Part shown: positions 12,401 to 24,400 of the stretch, piece by piece
Numbering within the stretch: the stretch's first letter is position 1
Layout: every line of letters starts with the position of its first letter
NCBI GenBank assembly: GCA_025267735.1
Contig: CM046298.1
Span: forward strand, 30,759,866 to 30,823,865
Reading direction: 5' to 3'
DNA: 64,000 nt
Source of the DNA: Mactra quadrangularis
Taxonomy: Eukaryota > Mollusca > Bivalvia > Venerida > Mactridae
Made by a program: the position numbers and the translations under genes
The notes under the pieces: model-generated
The model's input: the letters and a program-made list of their open reading frames with translations, nothing else
The model's database searches: none
What the model was told of the DNA's origin: nothing

Positions 12401-15400
12401 AAGATACCAACCAAGATGGTTTTATAACTATCATTTGTTCAAAGCTACCCGAAGATGTTTTGCTACAACTCGAAATGTTGAATGGAGCTAACAATAAGTG
12501 AATATAAATACGCTTCGTGAAAAACATAATAATTATGTTGTGGCCAAGGAAAAGGCTGATACGGTACGAACCAAGAACCAAATGATGAACAAAATCATTC
12601 TGACAACCGCAAAAGTGACTCACAAAACAAGAATGTCCAGCTAAACAATAAACCCCTTTAATCTACCTAGTCTCTTGTGGTGAATACATCGTGTAATTCA
12701 AGAAATATGGTTTATTCTATGCTTTTTAGATTCTGTGAAAAAAACACTTTGGAGTGACGAATGCCCCGTGTATTGCACTATTAAAAAACGTAAACAGAAA
12801 CTTAGAGACAGTTGTTTCAATTGTTTAAAAACCGGACATAATTCACACCAGTGTAAAAGAGATAAGCTGTGTGTTTATTATGGTGAAAGAGATCGATATC
12901 ATCGTAGTTTGTGTCCGAAGAGATTCAGTGATTCTTCAACTAGTGTTCATTTCATGGAAATGGTGTTTATGCAGACAGCTAAAACCTTAGTCAAAAATCC
13001 TTATAATACTTTCAACCAGGAAGTACGATTGTTCCTGGACTCGGGATCACAAAGGTCGTATGTGTCAGAAACATTAGCTAATAAATTGGGACTTAAATGT
13101 GAGAAAGAAGAACAATTGAATATTATGACCTTTGGAAGTGATAAGTCAAAGATGGTGAAACCAAAGTGTCATCGATACAGCTTAAACTTAAAAATTGTGA
13201 ATTAATTAACATCTCTGTCAATATTGTACCTGTAATAAGTGGTGTCATAAAAAGAACGCCTTTGACAAATTTGACCTCGGATATGAAGCAAATTCTCACC
13301 TCAGTTGACCTAGCGGACTCTTTAGTAACTGCAAATGAATTTAGTTCTGTTGACCTCTTGCTTGGCAATGACTACTATTTGGATGTAATTTTATGCATGA
13401 GGATCGAACTGCAGAGTGGTCTCTATATTCTTAGTTCAAAACTGGGTTGGGTCATCACTGGTAGAACCAATATAAAGGCTGACGATGATAATAACATAAA
13501 TATGCTAACATTTACTTATGAGAATGATATCACTGAAAACAACTTACGTGCAAAGAATGACAAATTGTTACAGACAAAACCAAATTGGTCAGATTTTGAA
13601 GAATTGGAAGATGTTGAGTCAATAGGAAATCCTAACAAAACAAATAATATAAAGGCCAGGGATATATTTCAAGATTCGTTAAAATTTTGTGATGATAGAT
13701 TTAAAGTGAAACAGCCTTGGGAAGAAACTGTGACCGATTTACCTATGAATAAAGATTTGTCTCTGGGTCATCTAAAATCTGTTGCGTCAGGAAAGGAGAA
13801 TAAACCAGATACTTGGAAGAAATAATGACTTTATTGAAGACCAATACAATTAGGGAATTATAGAAAAGGTGCCAATGATAAACACGGACAATCTGATCCA
13901 TTATAAACCTAACCATGCCGTGATAACACCTACGAACTCAACAACCAAATTACGTATCGTTGACGACGCTTCCTTTAATGTTACATTAGTGTAGTATTCT
14001 TTTAAAATTTAAAATGCATAAGAAGACAATAGTCGCTGATATTGAAAAGGCATTTCTACATATTATTAGACTGCAACCGAACGAACGTGAGGTAACAAAA
14101 TTCGCATGGCCTAAGGGTTTCAATAAATCATTTAGTGATACAACTTATTTGGTTGAATATAGATTCTGTAGATTTCCATTTTACTTGGTGCCACAACTGA
14201 GTCATTTGGACTCCTTTGGTTCAAAATAAGTTGTAAAATTTAAAACTGTAAATACATACTGTTAAAGTTAGATGGACAATACATTAATAATTGTTATTTT
14301 TTTATCCCGGTGGGGAGTGTCGTGGATTCACGATGAACACTAACTTTGCTTCGGTAGAGCTTTGTGTTATTTCTATGACGGAGCTCATATTAATAAATAA
14401 ACATACATATTATGAATGCTCCGGCGGAGTCTTGTTGATTTTGCTCCGGCGGAGCCTACTTTAATTCATGCTCCGGCGGAGCTCATAATACTATAAAAAC
14501 TCCAGTTTTTGTGTAAACTTGGGTCATATTTCTTTAGTTTATTTTGTTAACATATACGTTGTGATATTCATAAAGAATGAAATTAAAACTAGATAAAAGA
14601 AAACGTTTGTGTTGTCTTCAATAAAGTTCCGGTGTGGTGGATTTGTTTAGATTTTTATAATGTAAAGAAGTTCGCCACATCTTAACCTATGTCAAAAGAA
14701 CGAACTATACCTCCGCATCCTGGCGTGTCCAGACATCTTGAAAAACAATATGACGCAGACGACTCTTTGGTTAAATCTCCCATAGTTGAGCAACCTCCAT
14801 AATAACCTTCATAAAATCGTATTTCATACTCCAAACAGTCTGAATAACGAAGTAACAAACGTTGTTCAGTTTATTTTACTAGCATACCAATACATAGTAC
14901 TTATGACCAAACCTCTCGCGGGCTTAGCGCAAAACGGTCATAAAATCATTTAAAACATTAAGTTACGACCGTTTTGCGCTAGGCCCGCGATAATACATAT
15001 AACAAAAGAAACATACTACGTATATATACAAAGTGGAAAGCACACATATTTTATAGTTCGAGTACTTAATCTAACACCAGAAAGATGTTCAAGCAGCAGA
15101 ATTAGAGTTCACATTTGCTTCTAATACATGCACAAACTTCTCACAGTGCTTGCGTCATGCTTTGCTATTTAACCACCGACAACACGTAAATCACGTGACG
15201 CTAGTAATACCATGTGACAAAAAATGGCGATCGCCATGAAAACACCGCGGTAATTTCGTTATTTTTACAAATCATTACTTAAAACTATCATTTTTATCTT
15301 CATGTACTTTGAACATCATAATTTACTACAAGAAGGCTCAATGTATAGAAAATATTAAAATGTAAAAGAAAAGATGAAAAAATATGCGAAGCTCTAAGGG

Positions 15401-18400
15401 ACGAACTTACTATTGGTCGCAGTGGTTACTGATTTAATAAAGAGAAATAACTGCTGTGGGAGCACATGCACATGCATCAATAGACCATTCTCGTACCCAG
15501 AGTCTAGTTGGATTCTCAATACTACTAGACTCTGGGTACGAGAATGGGCAGCTGCCATCTTGGATTTCTTCTCGGCCTGTTCGATTAACAAGCCTATTCC
15601 AAAAAATAGAAGAAGAACACTACCTTAAGTAGAAGATGGCAAATCAATACCTCTAATTGTTTGATTCGGAACCGTGCCGGACGCCTGTACTTTAACCTAA
15701 TCTCACCTGATGTGTTGGTCTTTCTGTAAGTAACCATGCCATACGTTCTAACAGTTAATAAGCATTGATACATAAAACATGCAACCGATGGTTCCCCATC
15801 ATGTACTGTGGTTAGACAATCAGTGTTGTTGTCACATCTTTCTGCGCATGTGTCGTGTGACTTATACGTTACACCATAAGTAAAGTTACTGTTGCACTCG
15901 GCATGATCAATGTCACAATGGTAACATATCTGAGTATTAAGCCTTAGAGGTTCTGAAATAATAACAAGAGCAGTCCAAGGAAAGCGCGTTCAACCTGTCG
16001 GGCAAGGCTTAACCGTTTTCAAATCAGGACTAAGGTTTCCCACGTAAATAAATGAATCAAACAATAATTACAAATTCTAATTAGTAAAATATGAAAAGGG
16101 GCATTAAATATCTTGGATAAGTGTTGTAAATACATGAATTTATGATTTTTTTAACCTCACAAGCAAAGCCGACGCCGACGCTAAAAGATAGCAAATGTTC
16201 TCATTTTCTTCAAAAGGTCGAGCTAAAACGCTGATATTCAATAAGATGGGACAAGTCAGATTTGAAAAATGCAAAAAATAAAGTTTTGTTTATTTTTGTT
16301 TTGATTGATTTTGCAAGTTGCTGTATGTATGAGGCTTGATATTGTGCAAGGGTTTGAACAATCTCAGACTGAATAAAATTTTACACATATTTGAATACAA
16401 GCACCTATTTTCTATAGTAACGTATGTTTCTTTACGGACCACACTAATAAAACTTATATTCTTGGTCTGTATTTGTATGTTTGTCTATGATTTAAGCAAT
16501 TTTTAGAAGGCAATGGGTTGGTACTGGAAATACATACTACAAAATGAAAATTTCAGAACACAAAATCGCTCAAATATGACTTAAATTTTAGATCAACGAA
16601 TGCAAAATTACAGAAATACATTAATAACCCTTGATACAATGACTTTCCAACTTGGAACAAAGTTCAAAGAGAACTAAAGTATAATAGCCGTGAACAGTCA
16701 ACATTACTGAATACGTTTTAATAGTTTGTATACTTTACTCACTGAAAAATTCATAATCATGAACGTCTAAAGAAAAAAACTAGTTAGTAACGTATGTTAC
16801 AACAACACTGTTTAAACTATCATATCCCAGTGTTATCAGTCACACCAAGTTCAACAGTTTAAAACATGAAATGGTAGCATTATCTATTTTCTATGTACTA
16901 TGTCATATCTATATAATGTTAATAGAATTGCCTTCAAAATTAAGTGAAAACAAATTTAAAATTAAGAGGTAAAAAGGTTACGAATTAGTCTCAAAAATCA
17001 AAACAGTTTAATCGTATTCAACGTTCACATAGTAGTTCACTTAAATACACAACTGAAGTTAGAATTGTAACATTCTCCCAGACATTCCATGAGGTACTGG
17101 CACACGTATTTCATAAAACAAATCATTTGTCACCCAAATTACATCCTCATGGGTTTGCCATTGGATAAGAGATTAGCGCTGTTTCATGAACGATGTGTTT
17201 GCGTCATTAACATGATCGATTTGTAGTTCCATGCTAATGTACCATGTTCCCTTAAATAGTTCTGCAACAAAATCTTCCGCGACGTATTCTGGTTCATTGT
17301 CGACAAAAATGAATTCAGATATATGTTGATTGTGTCGTCAGGAATAGCAACAACCTGTGGTAACGTATGTTTATAAAAGTCGAACTAAATTTTTTCGCTG
17401 CTGTTAAATTTAACAGACGTGCAGTACAGGATATAAAAGAAGCATTCAGGACTTGAACGTTTGGAGTTTCAAAAAATAAGTGAAACATTGTGAAACAAGC
17501 ACGCAAACAAGCATCAACTAAGATCCATTTCATATGAAACATACGTTACCAAACGTAACGTATGTTTCAATTCATAAAACCATGGCCCGGTTTCACGAAC
17601 GCATTCCTATCTTAAATTTCTAGATTAACCTTAAATTTGCTATTTTTAGCATTTTAAAGTTTAAGTGCGTTTCACAAACATTTTACAATTTAATCCGTTC
17701 TTAAATAATCTAAGTTATGAGTGAATGGGTAGATTAAATCGAATGTAAACATTACTTAAATATAAACAAATGGTTAACGTGCTTTTAGATGTATGTTTGA
17801 GTGGTTCTAGAGACCCTAAACGACCCGAATTCCGACGAAGGGACCCTTAGTGTGATTTAGAAAATATGTCGGAAGATAGAATATATCAGAGTTACAGATT
17901 TTCACCTGCTACAATTTATTTCATCGTTGAACTTATTCGTTCCCTCACGTATAAGACGGAGTATGTCAGTTTTTGCACTACTTCAAGACTCAAGTGTTGG
18001 CGGAGTTGAGTTTCTGTAGTATTACTAGCAGATTAAAACGAATAAATACTTTAATATCTAGATCGATCGTCATTCTGCTAAGATTTTAGAGATGACAATC
18101 ATTCCAACAGAAAATTGATTAATTAGTTTTATCAATTTCATTAATTCTAGTTTTAATACACATTCGTCACCAAATCGCATCGTAATTTTTTGTTTACGAG
18201 GCATGACTTATTAGGTATGCTAAATTCATTCGTTGTGTCTTTATTTAAGAATCATAGCTTGCAGATTTTAACAAAAATTGTATTACAAACAGTTCAATGT
18301 TTTCAAAAGCAAGTAATGAAAGTCGAACCATTTTAAACATAGATAATGCAAACGTTTCTAACCACCATATTCGTGCAAGACATGCAATACATTTTAAACA

Positions 18401-21400
18401 CACTGTCTGGGCAAGCATTGAATGCAAAACCTATTGTAAGACAGCAATAACATGTTAAGCATATAGTTAGGCGGACATCAATCGTCTAAAGCCATTTTAA
18501 GCAATTTTTGTAGTATATGTTGTCACTCGACCAAACGGAAATTAACGGACTGATCCGTGCACTACAATTCAAATAATGTTTTTGTAACTGTCTGGAACAT
18601 TTACACACATTCAAAAAGTGTAAACCAAATATTTAACAAAAGGTTCTTTTATCACCCACTAGTAATAAACTTGACATACCACTTTATTTCTAAGTTAGCC
18701 AAGACGGGAATCATATATAGTATGCGATGTATTTTGCAGTTTTTGTTATTCAAATTAGCTCGTCTCTAAACTTAGATAATGGCCCAAAAGATATGAGATT
18801 TCGTATGAATCTTATAACTATACCTTGATATCCTCCACTAATTACCTACTTATCACTTATTATTCAATCTTCGCTGATGCACAATATTGTAATTTCGAAA
18901 AATACTATACTCCACAAGTACGGCAATGAAGTAAAGGTAAGATAATTGTGCATAATGGGAAAACACAATTGATTGACAAAATAAAAAAATGAACCAAAAG
19001 TGAAAGAAAATAAACATTCAGGGTTCGAACCTATGCCAGACAAAAACAATGTTTCTAGGTCAATAGTCTAACCGTTTACGCTATAGAGTCTATCAATAGA
19101 ACGCGTTGGACATTTAGTACTCTAAGGTAATTTTGTTGGTTTAAGTTTGGGTCGCTTATACCAACCCTAAATTTATACTTATGTAAGAAAGGCTTCGTGA
19201 AATCCACTTATAATATTTTATAAGATACTCATAGTTACGGCCAAAATATTTAATACAATCTTAAATTTATTTAAGTTATGAGAGCTTTCGTGAAACCGGG
19301 CCCATGTCTTATTAAATCAGAAGCGAAAAAGGACGAATAAATCAGATTTGTTAACATCTAGTAAGTATTGAAGTAGCAAATGAATTGCAAAAAACATCCA
19401 TTTGAGTATTGCTATGTAGGATTTTATGCTTACATTGCATGCAATGGTTAAAAAACCTTCAGACTTGTTAATTCGTCAATGCCATTGAGAGGCACGCAAA
19501 TTCAAGTTTTTTCAGCCTGGTTGATGATGTCGTACATTTTGCAATGAGATAATGTCATCGTTTAACCCTTTGCCGCATTGTAAGATAGGTATATCATTTT
19601 AACGGTAACGTATGTTACATCACGTATGTTACATTTGATACTTTAGACAGCAGTATCTCTAGACGATTCTGAGGAATGGCAAAAGTAGTTATCATAAAAT
19701 GAAGAGTTCATTAGAGTGATTAATTAGAAAACATTAATTCAACTAAGATATTTACCATTAGTTGAAAAACCATGGTCACGTATGTTTCATTCTTAAAAGT
19801 CTACCAGAAAATTTTGGTTAAAAGTGATGATTAATGAAATGCCTGTGAATACTTAATTAAAATCGTTTCTATTTCATGTATATTCATATCTGATCTTACG
19901 TTTTAAAATATTTTACAATTATAATATCGTTTCGAACTTTAAAAAAAATGGATCTTTTTCACGGTCACGTATGTTTCCACACTCTTGGCGACAAAGTTTA
20001 AGAGCTGTGTGTAAGTTCATATTTCTGTGGAGCAAGATAAAAATCTTATTTTTACATACAGGAACATTGCGCTCAAAGACAGAAAATTGAGATGGCGACA
20101 GTAACGTATGTTACATTTTGGGGTATTTTTGAGATCAGTATGAACACATATTTGTGTATATTTCAAAAATCTTTTTTGTCCCAAATGCCCACACGCAGCA
20201 TACAACTTTTGCATACTAATTCAATTCACAGCCTATTTGTATTTTTTCAGTAACTCGTGGAACATTAAATGTTCCATCTTATTGAATATGAGCGAAAAAT
20301 AGATTTTATTGGGTTTTTTAATTTAGGTTTAACGCCGTGTCAACACAGTTTAGAATATTTTATAGCGGCGAGTGCACCTAAACTAGACCATTGTCTTTAA
20401 CCAGTACTCACCTACCCTTTCATGAGGCAGACATCTTCTCAATATACCTTATAAATGGCGGAAAATTAACACTAATCTAATTTTTTATGGGAGGGTTTAA
20501 CCGCCACGGATGGAGTTAGAACTCGTAGAGTTTATTCACAATGATGAACATAGAATGTGTTTTTTTTATTCAACAACATTTTTTACAGAATACCAAGGCA
20601 AAACAATGCATATCAGAGAAATCGGTCCAATAAGCACTCGGCGATAAACTAGGTCATTCTGTTTCTCCTAGGTAGCGCTGTAAGGCGTTTTTACAACCCC
20701 CTCCCCCGAAATACCGCGACACACAAACTAAAATTAAGCAACGAGTATATGTTGTACCTGAGATGCATGTTATTTCTATGTAATTGTCTCCTATTGATGC
20801 CAAAGTGCTGGAACAATTCGTATAAAAGATACAGTAACTGCCTGTAGCATAGTAAGTTGTCGCTCTACAGTTGACTATATCTAGACATCGACTCAAACAT
20901 TGCTGGTAATCTAAGATGACATCAAAGCCACTATCAGTTAGTAGATCACATGTACCACCTCTCGTATCCTCGTGAACTTTGAATTCAAACTCAGGACAAT
21001 CTTTAAAAGAATTATACTAACTATATACATCAATATCAGATCAAAGCGCTGAACGCACGGAATTTGTTTTGGTTTCATTTATAATAATAATAATTTTATT
21101 TCGGTATCAATGACATGACACATAGCATACAAAAAATGAGTAACACAGAATGTATAATGCCATATACCATGCACATCAATACCGGGGATGACACAAAAAG
21201 AGATATATCTTTAAGGATCGAAATCATATAAACTGACTTGCATCGACAAATAAATGTCATTGTGCTGATCAATATCTAATTTGCATAAGCACCCAATGCG
21301 TTAATGCTGATTTAAATATCAGCAAAATGACTTTTAATTAGGGACTTTAGTCAGTTATCTTTCCCTGATAAAATCTGAAGCTATCCAATTGGTAAGTAGG

Positions 21401-24400
21401 TCCTTACAGTTGGAATCCTCGGGTTTTATCATTGAATTCCTATGTAAGGATAACACAATATTTCATCTAATAGTTTTCTTGTTAATGAAGATATTAACAG
21501 AAGTGATGAAATTTAGATAGTTCTTTACCTTATAAAAATACTCAGCTTGAAATTCAAACAAATTAAATGATGTACAAAAAAGTTATTTAAGATTAATTTT
21601 GGCAAAATGATATTGAAAAGTAAGGGTAAAATCCGAGTAATCCAACTAAAAGGACCTACCTATTTGAAGAGTATACAAGGGGAAATAACTGACTAAAGTC
21701 CCTAATTTTCAATGAAAGTCAGTTTCTATCATTTTAATCCTCATAAATACAACCTTTCTGTTCACTGATTCACAAAAAATGCGTTAATATCATTATCTAT
21801 TTTTTATGCGGATCTTGCGGAATAATATTGTTTGTTAACGTTTTTAATGCAAGACTTTGGCCATTGTTGCTTCCACATCGATACAGTTTATCAGTGTTTT
21901 AAGAACATTACAGAATAAGTAATGCGTAGATATGTAAGGTAGTGAATTTTAATTTGTATCATTTAAAAAACTTTACTTGTAAACAAGTTGAATGTTAAAA
22001 TATGTAACCAGTAATGTATGTATTTTGTAATACATTGTTTTTTTTGTAATTTGAGGAGAGAGATAACATAATTAGCTTTTTAAGCTATCTACTCAATCAT
22101 CGATACTGTAACATTCTACTATTACTGTATTTACAGGTATGCATAAATGTTTGTATTTATATTTACTTCAATAAATATTGTTTAAACCAACTTGAAAGTT
22201 TTACGCTATGCACGTGCGTTTATTACGTTCTATGTCAACTAATTATAGATAAAAAAATGTAACTAAAACTAATTAGCTCATTTGCTCATATAGACAAAGC
22301 ACAGCCATGCATAAACAAAATTAGCACTTTTTCCCCGGGAGTTATTCGCCAGGCATGATCACTTTTTGTGTTCCTACACTTCTTATATCCGAGGTTTATC
22401 TGCGTAGAAGATCGCCGAATTTGATCCGAATGAACAATCGAGTCATAAATCTAAGTTGTAAGAAATAGTACACCATCGAAATAATTTGATGTGAATTAAA
22501 CCGTGGTAAATATCACGGTAACTTGGATATGCCATGGAAATCTTAACTAGCAGATCTCCATTTTTTATTAATAAAACAAACACCGTACCGTCATTGCAAC
22601 TTTCTCTGTATACTTTGTAGTTGCCTTTATCATATTTGTCTATAAGTGTACAGTCGAACATAGAACACCTGTTTTGAAGACAAGGAAAAACTATTAACCA
22701 AGGTTTATTACATTATATATCTTAGGCTGTTAAGCTTAAAAGAAAGCAAGTTATATACATATTTACATGTTACAAACAAACATTAAAGACGTACAATATG
22801 AAAAATACATTAGAAAGGTACATATATTGTATATTTACAAGTGTATATTACAATACATTCCCAAATTTTTCTAATCGATCACCCCATTAAATCCCCACTT
22901 CTAAACATCTGAAACAAACTAAGAAACATTATGGCAACACTTACTAAAGGAAAACCCATCTGGCACATTCCAGACAAAATTATACCATCATACTCTCAAC
23001 AATTGTGAACCTATACGAGAATCTCCAACACAGGTACTCATGCAAAAAGTCACTGAGTAAATTCAGAGCAGCCACTCAACAATGTGTATGACATCCGTTG
23101 GCAGCCACCACGGCACGACAACGAGATCTCATAGATACAATGAATTATAATGAATTATACTCTTTAGGAGATTGTTCACAATATATATATGACCTAAATA
23201 TTACGTGCTAGGGTTTTTTGTTAGGGTTAAAAGTCGTGCCAACACAATTAATGGTCATTTGACGGAGACCAGTTCACCAAACCTAGCATTCTTGAACCTT
23301 CGTCTATAACCAGTTTTCACCTTCTCTTCCAAATAAAGAAAACTTCTTCAAATACCTTTTAAAAAGAGTTTTCAGGGTATATATAGTCTAGTAACAGGCA
23401 ACAATTAGGACAGATTCGAGTAGTGCATAAAAATTAACTGCAGTATTTCTTGTCCTCAATTGCCCATGTAGGCTTGTATATCGCGTTATATATATATTTT
23501 TTAATGTTTTGCATAAAACATGTTTGCAAATAATGTAGTTTACGCTCGATTACATTTTTGTGTAAAGGGATAAATTATGAATTTTCTGGAAAAGAAAGGT
23601 AGTAATTTTATGCTCTATATAAATGACATTCAATTATTTGTCTAGAAAGAGAATTCGGCTAACAACATGTCCTTGTTTACCTTGTACGTTGTTGTTGTAG
23701 ATCACGTGACTAAAGACTCTGATTTGGAATAACGTGTACATCTAGTCAGTGTTGGTGAGAAGCATTGGTGGTAGCACAAGTTAAGAGTAAAACTTGCTCA
23801 GTTAACAGTGGTTGCCGTAAAAATAGCAAAACAAACGTAAGCACAGATACAATGGCAACAAAAACTACCAATATTCTATCAGAAAACATTTTTGTTGCCA
23901 TGGAAATGACAGTACTTACGATAGCACAGGTACAATGGCAACAAGTTCAACCGATATTCGCTCAGAGAACAGTGGTTGCCGTAAAAATAGCAAAACTAAC
24001 GAAAGCACAGATACAATGGCAACAAAACCTACCAATAGATCTATTTGCTTAGAAAATATCGATTGTCGTAGGATGACAATACTACAATACTTACGATAGC
24101 ACAGGTATATTGGCAACAAAAACTAAAAATATTCTCTCAGAAAACATTGGTTGCCATAGAAATGACAATACTTACGATTGCACAGGTACAATGGCAACGA
24201 AAACTACCAATATTCTCTCAGAAAACATTGGTTGCCATAGAAATGACAATACTTACGATAGCACAGGTACAATGACAACAAAAACTACAAATATTCTCTA
24301 AGAAATCATTGGTTGCCGTTAAAGTGACAATACTTACGATAGCACAGGTACAATGACAACAAAAACTACAAATATTCTCTCAGAAAACATTGGTTGCCGT

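Larger units (their letters stand above)
11700..14679 (+). mobile_element. Decayed BEL/Pao LTR retroelement, 5'-truncated
   Basis: Gag, zinc-knuckle, protease and partial reverse-transcriptase segments follow in BEL/Pao order on the plus strand, antisense to the host gene, and end in one LTR. A SINE cut off at its 3' end abuts the left side, and no 5' LTR is visible. Polymerase downstream of the first RT motifs, RNase H and integrase are missing. Frames are broken at several points. The element lies within the intron that splits module A7. Confidence 0.85.

Noticed and set aside
12297..12623. Minus-strand 108-codon ORF
   Set aside because: Antisense shadow of the BEL/Pao gag region.
15394..15628. 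Two overlapping opposite-strand ORFs
   Set aside because: Explained by a perfect inverted repeat.
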